DNA of 64,000 nucleotides from Gracilibacillus boraciitolerans JCM 21714 (GTDB lineage: Bacteria > Bacillota > Bacilli > Bacillales > Amphibacillaceae). How positions within the stretch are numbered: position 1 is the stretch's first letter; every line of letters begins with the position of its first letter. The stretch is from positions 124,001 to 188,000 of the forward strand of contig NZ_BAVS01000001.1 in the NCBI RefSeq assembly GCF_000521485.1. The letters run 5' to 3'. Below the pieces are notes generated by a model. It saw only the letters and a program-made list of their open reading frames with translations, had not been told where the DNA came from and did no database searches. The translations under genes were made by a program, and so were the position numbers. Shown one piece after another: positions 9,368 to 19,216 of the stretch.

Positions 9368-9532
9368 AACGCGAGTAGCCACGTCCAGCTCCGAGCGCCA
9401 AAAACTAGGCGACTTCACGAATCATCTTACGATAAGTCATCATCGGTTCGCATGCTCTCCGTGATTCCTTTATCTCAGTTGATTCGCTCCAGTCGCTACG
9501 TTTTTAACCGGCGCTCTGTGCTTTTGTTCTGT
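9368..9532. repeat. GC-rich intergenic element with inverted ends (second repeat type)
   Basis: The stretch is more GC-rich than its surroundings. It contains CCGAGCGCC near its left end and GGCGCTC near its right end, which can pair, plus internal GATTC/GAATC motifs. It resembles the CAGCTCC...GGCGCT intergenic elements common in Bacillaceae genomes. Only one copy is seen here. A short chance ORF runs through it and is not believed to be a gene. Confidence 0.5.
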
Positions 9533-9538
9533 CATTTA

Positions 9539-10336
9539 TTATTTTTTCAAAATGAATTGGGTGGAACTTTCGGTTAAGTAAAATAATCCTGCATTAATCA
9601 AGTTAATTTCAATTTTTGGTTCCAGACGTTCATGTAATCTTTCATTCTCTTTTTCAAGAATGTCTCGATTCTCTTCTTGCTTATCAAAAAAGTAATGTAC
9701 TAATTGTAATTCCTCTTGTAACAAATCTTTCGATTCTCTGGCCCATTGTATATTCGCATCCAACAACTGCTGTTCAATAAATTGAAAGATTCGATTAAAT
9801 CCACTGATTGGTTTTATGATAGGTGAAATCGTATAACTATAGTCACTCATAGTCCGTTGTAAGACAAATGAATCAATATGTTCCATCATATTTGTTGTAA
9901 TCGATCCATTTAATAAATGTAAACCGATAGAATAGACTTCCTGCTTTTTTTGACTTCCAATGTAATGTACTGCTACATTAGCAATTAACCATGGTAACAG
10001 TGCAGTTTGGACTTGAATATTTGTCTCTTCATATAACATTGTATAGCGAGCTTTCTGTTTGATATGGTTAAATATTTGTTGTAACCGTGGACTACCGAAA
10101 TGAATCCACTCTTTATTATTTTCTGGTTTCGCTGTACTAGTATCCAATTGTATGGACATCGGTTCTCCCTGACGCCCTGTTTTATCCATATAATGCCAGT
10201 AAAAAGGTCGATTCATTAAAACTTGATCTAATTCTCTTGTTAAATGTATAGTCATTTCAGTTCCATTTTCAGTCACAACAACGCACTCGTGACTTGTAAA
10301 ATATTGTTCTAGAAAGTTGTGTAAATCTGTTATCAT
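9539..10336 (-). CDS. yqhG: YqhG family protein
   Basis: A 265-residue cytoplasmic protein that starts MITDLHNFLEQYF and carries a coiled-coil-prone stretch near the end (residues about 205-245, rich in E, K and Q). Its length and its position directly behind the SNF2 helicase gene match B. subtilis yqhG. It overlaps that gene by four bases, so the pair is translationally coupled and probably works together. No biochemical function is known. Confidence 0.82.
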   Translation of the reverse strand: MITDLHNFLEQYFTSHECVVVTENGTEMTIHLTRELDQVLMNRPFYWHYMDKTGRQGEPMSIQLDTSTAKPENNKEWIHFGSPRLQQIFNHIKQKARYTMLYEETNIQVQTALLPWLIANVAVHYIGSQKKQEVYSIGLHLLNGSITTNMMEHIDSFVLQRTMSDYSYTISPIIKPISGFNRIFQFIEQQLLDANIQWARESKDLLQEELQLVHYFFDKQEENRDILEKENERLHERLEPKIEINLINAGLFYLTESSTQFILKK

Positions 10337-11992
10337 AACATTTGCTCCTTATTTGGAGGATCGCTTTGATAGGACTGGATAACTGACGTGAGATTCTCTA
10401 GTTTGATTTTTGTTTCTCCGTCTGATTTTGATTCTTGAAATATCTGTTCTACTTCTTTTTCTAAATTTGTGACATTTAAATCAGACAGAATATGATCAAG
10501 CTGTCCGATTACATTTTCGAATAATTGAATTTTATTATACAGTAAATTCATGACATGTTCTTCCATTGTACTTTTAATGGCAAAATTATAGATCATAACA
10601 TTTTGTTCTTGACCATAGCGATGGATACGGCCAATTCTTTGTTCGAGTCTCATTGGATTCCAAGGTAAATCATAATTAATAAGATGATGGCAAAACTGAA
10701 GGTTAATCCCTTCACCAGCTGCTTCTGTTGCAATCATTACTTGTGCTTGATTTTGGAAAAGTTGCCTCATCCAATCTTTCTTTCCCTTTTTAAAACCACC
10801 ACGATAAATAACAGTTGGGATGTTTTCTTTGTGGAGCAGCCACTGTAAGTAAATTTGAGTAGCACGATATTCAGTAAATACTATAAATTTTTCGTTTGAT
10901 TGATTGATAAGTTCTATAAGTTTTAAAGCTTTTGCATGGTGTGGAAGTTGTTCAATCATGGATAAAATAGTAAAAGCTTCCGGTAATTGATTTTCAGTAT
11001 ATTCATGCAGCCATTTTTTCAAAGATAAATAACAAGCCTCACGAGAACTGCAAAATTCTCTTAAGTAGGTGATAGAGGAGATCGATTTAAATTCCCTTAA
11101 AAATTGTTCCATTTTTTTATAGATATTTAATTCTTCTTCAGAAAATGAAATCCAAATGGTCTCAATTTTTCTGACCGTCCAATGTATTCCAGTATCTATT
11201 CTTCGGTTTCTTATCATGATTTTACTAATTAATTGTTTTAAATAGGGATCCTCATCAATATTACGGTTTTGTTCACGGTAAGTCTGGATAAAGTCTTCAT
11301 AAGTACCGAGATAGCCGGGCTTTAGCAAACTAATTAAATTAAAGATGTCTGTCAATTGATTTTGGACTGGGGGTTGCAGTTAGAAGTAAACAATACTTTT
11401 TTGATAGCTGTTGTACAAATTGAAAGTTTTTTGTTTTGTGGTTCTTCAATTTGTGCGCTTCATCGACAATTACCATATCATAATTTTGTGCTAATATTGC
11501 TTGACGATGCTTTGCTAACTTTGCCGTATCCAGTGTGGTGATTAAAATAGCTGTGTCTTGCCAATTTACACGTTTACTAGCAGTAAGAGCAGGTATTAAA
11601 AATTTTTGATTTAATTCAACCGCCCATTGATTAACTAGTGAAGCAGGCACTAATATAAGTACTTTTTGGACGAGATTTCTTAATAAATATTCTTTTAATA
11701 TAAGTCCAGCTTCAATTGTTTTTCCTAATCCAACTTCATCTGCCAGTAATGCTCTGCCATTCATTTTTTGAATAGCGTTTTTCGCAGATTCTAATTGGTG
11801 TGGCAAGAACTCCATGTGTGGCAAGAATTTAGGTGCTGCCAATTCATTAAAGCTTGTTATTTTCATGGTATCTGCAATTTGATATGCCTGCTTAAATAGT
11901 TTCCAGTCTGCTAATAGAGCTGGGTTTTTTATTGCTTCAGTATAATTTTCTACAAACGCATTATCTCTGATTACTGGTATATTATGCATCAA
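10333..11992 (-). CDS. yqhH: SNF2-family DEAD/DEAH-box helicase YqhH, one frameshift
   Basis: A RapA/SNF2-type ATPase of about 552 residues. The N-terminal lobe has DEVGLGKT (motif I) and VDEAHK (motif II). The second lobe has GEGINLQ and the QRIGRIHRYGQ arginine-finger motif. The frame breaks at 11364-11368, where five C on the coding strand should be four to give LTATPVQNQL. The probable role is remodelling of nucleic acid-protein or RNA polymerase complexes, by family. The gene is followed by yqhG with a four-base overlap. Confidence 0.87.
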
Positions 11993-12039
11993 AAGCCATC
12001 CTATCGTAGTCCAATTTCTCTTTATTGTAGCCTGATAAG

Positions 12040-12206
12040 ATAAAGTTATACGTAAGAGTTCTTAACTACATTCTTTATTTATGATAAAAATAAAGTTAGC
12101 TGAAAAGAAAACCCCATGGAAAGGGAAGCGAACAGCCGGAGCGGCTGTTTAGCAGTAAAAATCTTTCAAAATTGCCACAGGCGTTATGGCGCATTATCTT
12201 TCTTTT
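12040..12206. repeat. Degenerate copy of the dispersed hairpin element (copy 1)
   Basis: This 343-base intergenic gap holds AAAGTTAGCTGA, GGAAAGGGAAGCG, CCGGAGCGGCTGTT and an end GTTATGGCGCATTATCTTTCT. They match in order the right half of the element at 23248-23523, whose internal part is missing here. In B. subtilis the gcvT-gcvPA-gcvPB operon with its glycine riboswitch occupies this gap. Neither is present. Confidence 0.6.
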
Positions 12207-12308
12207 ATTCATCAACTTAGTTTGAGAAATATAGAAATTAAATTTTAAACTAATTACTCAGAGGGTGAAATACGTTTATACTTTGATTTATGCGCTTGTT
12301 TTTTTTAT

Positions 12309-12342
12309 AAAGAAAAACCGAGTGGTTTCACTCGGTTTAGTA
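12309..12342 (-). terminator. Terminator overlapping the end of the rhodanese gene
   Basis: An AAACCGAGTG / CACTCGGTTT stem with a GTTT loop has T-rich sequence on the minus-strand exit side (TTTCTTTATAAAAAAA). The arm begins about 10 bases after the stop codon. Confidence 0.75.
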
Positions 12343-12732
12343 ATCTAACTTTTTTGTTTTTTTAATTTTTCCGGACCATTTTTTATAGCCGCCTTGCAAT
12401 TGATACAAATCCTTGTATCCCTTTTTGTCTAAAATTAATGCTGCTCTCATGGATCTTGAACCATTTTGACAATATAAATAAATAGGTTGGTCTTTTCTTA
12501 ATTCAGTTAGTCTTTGCTTTAACTGTGTCATGGGAATGTTTCTTGCTCCCAATATATGACCACCATCGTATTCTTTTGGTTCTCTAACATCAATCAATTG
12601 AGCTTTTCGATATCCTTCGCGAAATTCACTCTCTGATAAACTATTAAGGATTTTCTTTTGTTTAAAGTAGCGATAGACGGTAAAGATAATGAATATTACC
12701 AAAATCCCGATTAAAATGTATAGTTCTGTCAA
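12337..12732 (-). CDS. yqhL: Membrane-anchored rhodanese-like protein (YqhL)
   Basis: 131 residues: one N-terminal membrane helix (about 3-22, ILIGILVIFIIFTV) and a cytoplasmic rhodanese domain (about 35-120) with the active-site cysteine in YCQNGSRS. Rhodaneses move sulfur through a cysteine persulfide. The physiological acceptor of YqhL is not known. It is a single gene facing away from mntR. Confidence 0.87.
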   Translation of the reverse strand: MTELYILIGILVIFIIFTVYRYFKQKKILNSLSESEFREGYRKAQLIDVREPKEYDGGHILGARNIPMTQLKQRLTELRKDQPIYLYCQNGSRSMRAALILDKKGYKDLYQLQGGYKKWSGKIKKTKKLDY

Positions 12733-12905
12733 TTTGCATCCCCCATTAAATTTCTTTTCTTACCTCTAACAAGGATTATACCATTTAATAGTATCAAATA
12801 AAGCAAAAAACTTCGATAGAGTTAATTATATTAGATGGCTTGTTTCAGTGATAAAACTATTGTATGCTTTTATTTACATAATAAACTTATTATTGGAGGA
12901 TTGTT

Positions 12906-13319
12906 ATGCCTACACCAACTATGGAAGATTATATAGAACAAATATACATACTGATGGAAACAAAAGGATATGCACGGGTTTCAGCTATTGCTGAAGCACT
13001 TCAAGTACAACCATCATCTGTAACGAAAATGGTTCAAAAGTTAGATAGAGATGAATACCTCAATTATGAAAAGTATCAAGGTCTTATTTTAACCTCCAAA
13101 GGAAAAAAAATTGGTGAAAGATTAGTTTACCGACACGAACTTTTAGAAAGATTTCTACGAATCATCGGAGTGAAGGAGGAGAATATTTATACTGATGTGG
13201 AAGGAATTGAACATCATCTAAGTTGGAACTCGATTGATAGAATTGGTGATGTTGTACAATTTCTCGAAGATCCAGAGCATGCGGAAGTATTGAAAGCCTT
13301 ACAACCAAAAGATGATTAA
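12906..13319 (+). CDS. mntR: Manganese-responsive transcription regulator MntR
   Basis: A 137-residue DtxR-family repressor. All metal ligands of B. subtilis MntR are conserved at the same numbers: D8, E11, H77, E99, E102 and H103. The winged-helix domain covers about residues 5-70, and the dimerisation domain follows. Loaded with Mn(II) it represses Mn uptake genes. A GGAGG site precedes the ATG. Monocistronic in appearance. Confidence 0.95.
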   Translation: MPTPTMEDYIEQIYILMETKGYARVSAIAEALQVQPSSVTKMVQKLDRDEYLNYEKYQGLILTSKGKKIGERLVYRHELLERFLRIIGVKEENIYTDVEGIEHHLSWNSIDRIGDVVQFLEDPEHAEVLKALQPKDD

Positions 13320-13345
13320 ATCGTATTGTTCTATCTACTGGTAAA

Positions 13346-13375
13346 TTTATATATATATATATAATATACCAGTTA
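13346..13375. repeat. AT dinucleotide run inside a palindrome
   Basis: An alternating (AT)n tract is flanked by ACTGGTA on the left and TACCAGT on the right, making a perfect-ended inverted repeat between mntR and the patatin gene. It could be a weak hairpin or a regulatory palindrome for the downstream gene. Confidence 0.4.
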
Positions 13376-13389
13376 GTTAGGGTGATAAG

Positions 13390-14283
13390 ATGAAAATTGA
13401 TGGTGTTTTTTCTGGAGGTGGTGTAAAAGCTTATACCTTCTTAGGTGCACTACAGGCTTTAGAAGAAAAAAACATTCAGTTTGAAAGAGTGGCAGGAACT
13501 TCAGCCGGTGCATTATTCGCAACATTTATTGCAGCTGGTTATACTGCGAAAGAAATGAAGGATATATTTTTAGATCTACCTCTGGATAGTTTTTTAGATC
13601 AGTCAAAGCTGAGTAGTTTCTTTCCGTTTATTAAATGGTTAACCTTATTTCAAACAATGGGTTTATATCGTGGCAATAACTTTGAATTATGGTTACAGGA
13701 AAAACTATCTGATAAGGGAATTATCCATTTTACTGATTTACCATTTGATAAATTAAAAATTGTTGCAGCAGATTTAACATTAAATCAAGTTGTTATTTTT
13801 CCAGATGATCTGAAGAGAAATTATCATATAGAACCATCCTATTTTAAAATAGCGAAAGCTGTCCGCAGTAGTATTTCAATTCCATATTTCTTTCGCCCTT
13901 CTAAAATAATGAATCCATTAACCAGGCAAAAAAGTTATCTGGTAGATGGTATGATTCTTAGCAACTTCCCATTATGGCTATTTGATAGAGAAGATGCAGC
14001 TCGTGTCCGTCCCATATTAGGTATGCAATTAACAGATCAAAAGCAATTTTATCATCATGCAAAAATCTCTAACGCTATTGAGATGTTATTAGCTTTAATG
14101 GGCACAATGCGAAACGCTTATGATACCAAGTATATTTCAGAAAATATAGCAAAGGATATATTGTTTTTTCCAATTAATGATGTTAACGCAACGGACTTTA
14201 ATCTTTCAAAGGAAAAGAAAGAAAAGCTCATTGATTTAGGTTACAAACGAACAATTCAGTATTTATTAAAATGGAGCAGATAA
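13390..14283 (+). CDS. yqhO: Patatin-like phospholipase family protein (YqhO)
   Basis: A 297-residue serine acyl hydrolase. It has the oxyanion loop SGGGVKAYTFLGAL at the N-terminus, the nucleophile elbow GTSAGA (about residue 37-42) and the catalytic aspartate in VDGM (about 187). Patatins hydrolyse acyl esters of membrane lipids. The true substrate is unknown. It has a GGGTG ribosome site and follows mntR as in B. subtilis. Confidence 0.9.
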   Translation: MKIDGVFSGGGVKAYTFLGALQALEEKNIQFERVAGTSAGALFATFIAAGYTAKEMKDIFLDLPLDSFLDQSKLSSFFPFIKWLTLFQTMGLYRGNNFELWLQEKLSDKGIIHFTDLPFDKLKIVAADLTLNQVVIFPDDLKRNYHIEPSYFKIAKAVRSSISIPYFFRPSKIMNPLTRQKSYLVDGMILSNFPLWLFDREDAARVRPILGMQLTDQKQFYHHAKISNAIEMLLALMGTMRNAYDTKYISENIAKDILFFPINDVNATDFNLSKEKKEKLIDLGYKRTIQYLLKWSR

Positions 14284-14284
14284 A

Positions 14285-14324
14285 AGAAGAACAGAACCTA
14301 TAAAGAGGCTCTGTTCTTCTTTTT
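14285..14324. terminator. Bidirectional terminator between yqhO and yqhP
   Basis: An AGAAGAACAGAACC / GGCTCTGTTCTTCTTTTT stem lies between two converging genes and runs over the stop codon region of the minus-strand gene. Confidence 0.8.
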
Positions 14325-14690
14325 CTGTTTATTACCATTTATCACGCGAAGTTGTGGAATGTTTTTTCGGTTTTGTTTCAATGAATGATTAATCTTTTTG
14401 TGCGATGTATTTTGTTTGATTGGGGTAGGCTGCATTTTACTATAATTATTACGATAGTTATATTTCTGTTTTGACTGTTTAACAGCTTTTCGGTATTTTC
14501 GTATATCATTTGGCTGCCGTTTTCTAATCAGGAAGAAATAAACTAAACCAAAAATAACTGCACCAATAGTTAGCGATAATAAGAGAGAAGTAAGGAAGCC
14601 AAGTGCGTTGGTGATTAATGCTGTGACAAAACCTAATATTGCTAAGCCTATCAGAAAATACACCAGAGCAGATGTAATGGTCTTTTTCAT
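14298..14690 (-). CDS. yqhP: SA1362 family membrane protein (YqhP)
   Basis: A 130-residue protein with two N-terminal membrane helices (about 8-30 and 34-55) and a long, strongly basic C-terminal tail rich in K, N and Q. Sequence and place next to the patatin gene match YqhP. Function is unknown. The basic tail may bind nucleic acid or acidic lipid, which is only an inference. Confidence 0.72.
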   Translation of the reverse strand: MKKTITSALVYFLIGLAILGFVTALITNALGFLTSLLLSLTIGAVIFGLVYFFLIRKRQPNDIRKYRKAVKQSKQKYNYRNNYSKMQPTPIKQNTSHKKINHSLKQNRKNIPQLRVINGNKQKKKNRASL

Positions 14691-14902
14691 GCAAGCATTC
14701 CTCCTTTACAATTCATGATATGGGAATTTAGGTTCTTTCTATAGTTATACCCTTTATTAGTTAGTTTTTATACAAGAATATCATATTAATTGAAAAATAA
14801 TGATACTTACAAGAATTTTTATTTAGATATTGACAGTTTCTGAACATGAGGTAAGCATGAAAAAAAACATTTGTGGTTACGCTATAAACTGAGGTGATCA
14901 CT

Positions 14903-15390
14903 TTGAGACGTATAAAACAAGAAGAAAATCTAGAGAAAAAAACTTCTCTAATCCCGAAAGTAATTAGCATCGGTTTTTTGGTGGCCTGTTATGGAGTATA
15001 GCTGGAGCGATTACAGGATATTTTAATTTTACAACCATTACACCAAAAAGTTTTGTATTACGATCCTGGTTGCATACAGAATGGTCGGATCGATGGATGG
15101 GACAGATCCTTTCAATACTGGTAATCAGTTTATTATCTATTGGCATTGCCTGTTTATATTATCTTTTATTAAAAAAATATGACGGAGTCATGCCAGGAAT
15201 TATAGTAGGGATTATTATATGGTTTATTTTATTCTGGTTAATGGAGCCGATATTTCCAAATATTCCTGAGTTTTATCGTTTAGATGGAAATACAATTGTT
15301 ACAACAATATGTTTATTCATACTATATAGTGTATTTATCAGTTACTCTATTTCTTTTGCTTACCTTCAGCATATTGATAAAAAACAGTAA
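14903..15390 (+). CDS. yqhR: YqhR family membrane protein, one frameshift
   Basis: A TTG start at 14903 has a GAGGTGAT ribosome site. The frame breaks in GGTTTTTTGG at about 14974, where seven T instead of six restores GFFGGLLWS. The joined protein has about 162 residues and four membrane segments. It lies directly ahead of aroQ, as in B. subtilis. yqhQ, normally between yqhP and yqhR, is absent. Function unknown. Confidence 0.72.
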
Positions 15391-15437
15391 ACATTTATGT
15401 TATTATGATATAGAAAGAATCTGGATGGAGTGAAAAT

Positions 15438-15869
15438 ATGGGGGGGAAATTATTATTGTTAAACGGTCCAAATCTTAATCGTCTCGGTAAAAGAGAACCA
15501 GGTATTTATGGGAGTAAGACACTTTCAGATGTAGAGAAAGAGCTTTCTGCTGCTGTGGAACCTTTTGAATATCAAATTGATGCGAAACAGTCTAATCATG
15601 AAGGACAACTTATTGATTGGATTCAAGAGTCGGAAGGAAGTTATGATGGAATTATTTTTAATCCGGGAGGTTATACACATACCAGTGTAGCTATTCGTGA
15701 TGCTATTAGTTCTGTAACCGTTCCTGTAATTGAGGTCCATATTTCTAATGTACATCAACGTGAAGCATTTCGTCATACATCCATGCTGGCACCCGTATGT
15801 GAAGGTCAGATAGTAGGATTAGGAACGAAAGGTTATTTCTTGGCTGCAAAGTATTTTATAGAAAATTAG
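15438..15869 (+). CDS. aroQ: Type II 3-dehydroquinate dehydratase
   Basis: 143 residues with the family motif LLNGPNLNRLGKREPGIYG (substrate loop), the catalytic tyrosine in that block and the catalytic histidine in EVHISN. It dehydrates 3-dehydroquinate in the shikimate pathway as a dodecamer. The second codon pair GGG GGG comes from a run of 7 G, and one glycine may be spurious. The gene lies 24 bases before the aminopeptidase gene. Confidence 0.93.
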   Translation: MGGKLLLLNGPNLNRLGKREPGIYGSKTLSDVEKELSAAVEPFEYQIDAKQSNHEGQLIDWIQESEGSYDGIIFNPGGYTHTSVAIRDAISSVTVPVIEVHISNVHQREAFRHTSMLAPVCEGQIVGLGTKGYFLAAKYFIEN

Positions 15870-15893
15870 AATAATGTAGAAAGGATTTTTTGA

Positions 15894-16961
15894 ATGAAGC
15901 GGTTAGAGAAACTAAGAATTTTAATTAAAGAAGAGCATATAGATGGTTTATTGATAACAAGTGCAGTAAATAGAAGATACATAACAGGTTTTACTGGAAC
16001 AGCTGGAGTTGCGCTTATCACATCCAATGAAGCATATTTTATTACAGATTTCCGATATACTGAGCAAGCAAATGAACAAGTTACAGGGTTTGAGATTATC
16101 GAGCACAAGGGACCAATTCAAGAGACGATTGCGGATATGGTAACGTCATTAAAATTGCGTAATATTGGTTTCGAGAAGAATGATCTAACTTATGCATTGT
16201 ATGAACAATATAAAAAAGTAATCAATGTTGAATTTATACCAACCAACGAAGTAGTTGAAAAATTACGCTTGATTAAAGACCAAGATGAGATTAATATAAT
16301 AAAAGAAGCTTGTAAAATTGCAGATAATGCTTTTGATCATATTTTGAGCTATATAAAACCAGGAGTTAAAGAAATTGATGTTGCAAATGAACTAGAGTTT
16401 TATATGCGCAAGCAAGGAGCTACTTCTTCAAGCTTTGATATTATTGTAGCTTCCGGTTTCAGATCTGCTTTACCTCATGGTGTTGCATCATCAAAACAAA
16501 TAGAAATTGGCGAATTAGTGACGTTAGACTTTGGCGCTTTATATAAAGGCTATAGTTCCGATATAACTAGAACGGTTGCTGTAGGAATGATATCTTCTGA
16601 ATTGCAAACTATTTATCAAACGGTTTTAGAAGCGCAATTAAAAGGTGTGGAGGGATTAAAAGCTGGTATTACAGCCAAAGATGCTGATGCACTTACTCGA
16701 GACCATATTGCACAAAAGGGATTTGGTAGCTATTTTGGTCATGCGACAGGACATGGATTAGGGTTAGATGTTCATGAAAAACCGGGATTATCATTCCGTT
16801 CTTCGGAAACATTAAAAGCAGGTATGGTTGTAACAGTGGAGCCAGGTATTTATGTGCCAAATGTTGGTGGTTGTCGTATTGAAGATGATATTTTAATTTA
16901 TGACAATGGTTGTGAACGTTTAACGAATTCACCAAAAGAATTAATTCAATTACCAGTATAA
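15894..16961 (+). CDS. yqhT: M24 family Xaa-Pro aminopeptidase (YqhT)
   Basis: A 355-residue pita-bread metallopeptidase with a creatinase-like N-terminal domain (1-130). The metal ligands are visible: D in LDFGALYKG, D in SSDITRT, H in GHGLGLDVHE, E in VEPGIYV and E in RIEDD. It should remove N-terminal residues next to proline. It directly precedes efp, a conserved Bacillus arrangement. EF-P acts at polyproline, which makes the pairing sensible. Confidence 0.92.
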   Translation: MKRLEKLRILIKEEHIDGLLITSAVNRRYITGFTGTAGVALITSNEAYFITDFRYTEQANEQVTGFEIIEHKGPIQETIADMVTSLKLRNIGFEKNDLTYALYEQYKKVINVEFIPTNEVVEKLRLIKDQDEINIIKEACKIADNAFDHILSYIKPGVKEIDVANELEFYMRKQGATSSSFDIIVASGFRSALPHGVASSKQIEIGELVTLDFGALYKGYSSDITRTVAVGMISSELQTIYQTVLEAQLKGVEGLKAGITAKDADALTRDHIAQKGFGSYFGHATGHGLGLDVHEKPGLSFRSSETLKAGMVVTVEPGIYVPNVGGCRIEDDILIYDNGCERLTNSPKELIQLPV

Positions 16962-16986
16962 TAAGGGAATATAGAGGAGGAATTTG

Positions 16987-17546
16987 ATGATTTCAGTAAA
17001 TGAATTTAAAACAGGTCTGACCATTGAAGTAGATGGTGGAATATGGCAAGTATTAGAATTTCAACATGTTAAACCAGGTAAAGGTGCGGCATTTGTTCGG
17101 TCTAAATTACGTAATTTACGTAATGGTAATATACAAGAAAAGACATTTCGCGGTGGGGAAAAAGTAAACAGAGCGCATATTGAAAATAATAAGATGCAAT
17201 ATTTATATGCGAATGGAGATACGCATATGTTTATGGATACTAATACATATGACCAAGTGGAATTACCTGCTAGCCAACTCGAAAGAGAGTTACAGTTCAT
17301 TAAAGAAAATATGGAAGTAAATATATTGACATATGGAGCGAAACGATCGGTATCGACTTGCCTAATAACGTTGAATTGGAAGTTACGGAAACAGAACCTG
17401 GTGTCAAGGGGGGGGATACAGCAAGTGGTGGTACAAAACCTGCTACATTGGAAACAGGACTTACCGTACAGGTACCATTCTTTGTCAATCAGGGAGATCG
17501 CCTAATAATCTCTACAGCTGATGGAAAATACGTTTCTCGAGCATAA
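16987..17546 (+). CDS. efp: Translation elongation factor P, one frameshift
   Basis: Start ATG at 16987 after a GGAGGAATTTG site. Domain I has the modification loop with K32 in [13 protein letters not shown]. Domains II and III end with the conserved [17 protein letters not shown]. The frame breaks at about 17340 (GCGAAACG is one A short of YGAKTIGIDLP). Further on, eight G give KGGDTASGG where the family has KGDTASGG. About 186 residues when joined. EF-P relieves ribosome stalling at proline stretches. Confidence 0.92.
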
Positions 17547-17548
17547 AT

Positions 17549-17585
17549 AGAAAACTACTAAGTAGCTTACTTAGTAGTTTTTTTG
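17549..17585 (+). terminator. Intrinsic terminator after efp
   Basis: An AAAACTACTAAGTA / TACTTAGTAGTTTT stem with a GCT loop is followed by seven T. Confidence 0.88.
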
Positions 17586-17704
17586 TCAAAAAAAGGATCA
17601 ATTTTTAATAAAGTCATGTTTTTATACTTCTTTTTAAAGAGTTATGATATCTATTTCCTCGGATCTAATTCATATGAAAATTGAAGGTGTTCCATTTTAA
17701 AAAG

Positions 17705-17733
17705 GTTATATCTACTATTTTCTCGCATAGAAT
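17705..17733 (+). promoter_or_regulatory. Candidate sigma-E promoter of the spoIIIA operon
   Basis: GTTATAT (-35 like) and CATAGAAT (-10 like, consensus CATACAAT) are 14 bases apart and lie about 40 bases before spoIIIAA. The operon is known to be sigma-E-dependent in B. subtilis. The match is by eye. Confidence 0.5.
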
Positions 17734-17771
17734 ATTTATAGAAATAGATCAAGGAAAAGAGGAAAATAATT

Positions 17772-18693
17772 ATGGAACAAGTCTTACAAATCCTTCCTAG
17801 CGATATTTCTAACTGTATTAAGAAATATATGGATCGAGAACAGATTGATATTCAAGAGATTAGACTTCGAGTCAATCAACCTATCGAAATTAATGATGGT
17901 AAGCATGTATTTTGGTTAAAGAATCATTTTTTTCAGCCTCAGATGCTACGCTATTTCTTAACAAGATAAGTGAATTTTCTTTGTACCGCTTAGAAGAAGA
18001 GTTAAGAAATGGATTTATAACAATAGCAGGAGGCATCGAATCGGTATTTCAGGCTCTGTAATTGTTGAAAATAGTAAAGTGAAGGCAATTCATCATGTGA
18101 GTTCCTTTAACATTAGAATAGCAAAACCGCAATTTGGTATGATTCAACCTTATTTGTCCTACATCTTAACTGATAAGATTCAAAACACCTTAATTATTGG
18201 GCCCCCACAATCAGGTAAAACTACATTGCTACGTGATTTAGCTAATTATTGTGCAACTAGCACCTCAACAAGAAGCAGTTATAAAACAGCTATAGTAGAT
18301 GAACGGTCAGAAATTTGTGCATCAATTAATGGAGTACCGCAACATCTATTAGGATCTCGTATTGATGTACTTGACAGATGTCCTAAAGCAGAAGGTATGA
18401 TGATGTTTATTCGTTCGATGTCTCCTGAATTAATTATAGTAGATGAGATTGGTAGTCAAAAAGATGTCGAGGCTATTGATGAGGTGATACATGCTGGTGT
18501 ACAGCTTGTCTGTACGGTTCATGGACGATCATTTGCAGAAATTAGTGAAAGACCGACGATAAAAAATATTATAAAGAATAAAATTTTTCAACGTTTTATG
18601 GTGTTATCAAATCAAACAACTGTGGGAGAAGTCATAGAAATATTAGACGAGGAAGGACAGTCTCTCTATCGTTCAAGAGTGATGATCAAATGA
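17772..18693 (+). CDS. spoIIIAA: Stage III sporulation ATPase SpoIIIAA, two frameshifts
   Basis: A GspE/AAA-like ATPase of the mother cell side of the feeding channel. The N-terminal part ends early at 17969 because CCTCAGATG is one A short, and a second break near 18038 (GGAGGCAT, one G short) follows. Joined, it reads continuously into a Walker A GPPQSGKTT and a Walker B LIIVDEIG. About 307 residues. First gene of the operon, with a four-base overlap to spoIIIAB. Confidence 0.9.
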
Positions 18694-19202
18694 AATGGAT
18701 TGCATCAATTGTACTTATATTCTCATTAACTTTGCTAGGTCATGAGTATGCCAAGAATTTAGCTAATCGACCCAAACTAATTAGGTTATTTAAAACAGCA
18801 TTACAAATTCTTGAAGCAGAAATTGTATATAGTCATGCCACGATACGAGAAGCGCTAATTTCTGTTACAAAACAAACTCCAGAGCCGATATCTAACCTGT
18901 TTCTACATATTGCGAAAGATATTCAACAGGAAAAGGAAGAATTGTTTCCAATATGGGAAAAACATATGGAAGATTTTCATAAGAATTCATCGATACAAAA
19001 AGATGATGCAGAGATCCTTAATCAATTTGGAAGAACATTAGGCCAGTACGATATCTACCAGCAACAAAAATATGTAAGGTTAACTATTACTCATCTGGAA
19101 AGAAATCTCGTAGAAGCAGAAGAAAAACATCAACGTTACGGAAATATGTCAAGAAGTATAGGCTTTTTAACAGGGATGTTAATCGTTTTACTCTTGTTAT
19201 AG
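18690..19202 (+). CDS. spoIIIAB: Stage III sporulation protein SpoIIIAB
   Basis: A 170-residue GspF-like protein with one N-terminal and one C-terminal membrane segment (IGFLTGMLIVLLLL at the end) and a helical domain between them. It is part of the SpoIIIA-SpoIIQ channel that keeps the engulfed forespore active. It overlaps spoIIIAA by four bases. Confidence 0.92.
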   Translation: MKWIASIVLIFSLTLLGHEYAKNLANRPKLIRLFKTALQILEAEIVYSHATIREALISVTKQTPEPISNLFLHIAKDIQQEKEELFPIWEKHMEDFHKNSSIQKDDAEILNQFGRTLGQYDIYQQQKYVRLTITHLERNLVEAEEKHQRYGNMSRSIGFLTGMLIVLLLL

Positions 19203-19216
19203 AGAGGAGTTATCGC

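Noticed and set aside
9356-9577. A 73-residue plus-strand ORF over the GC-rich element
   Set aside because: It has no ribosome site and runs through an intergenic repeat into the antisense of yqhG.
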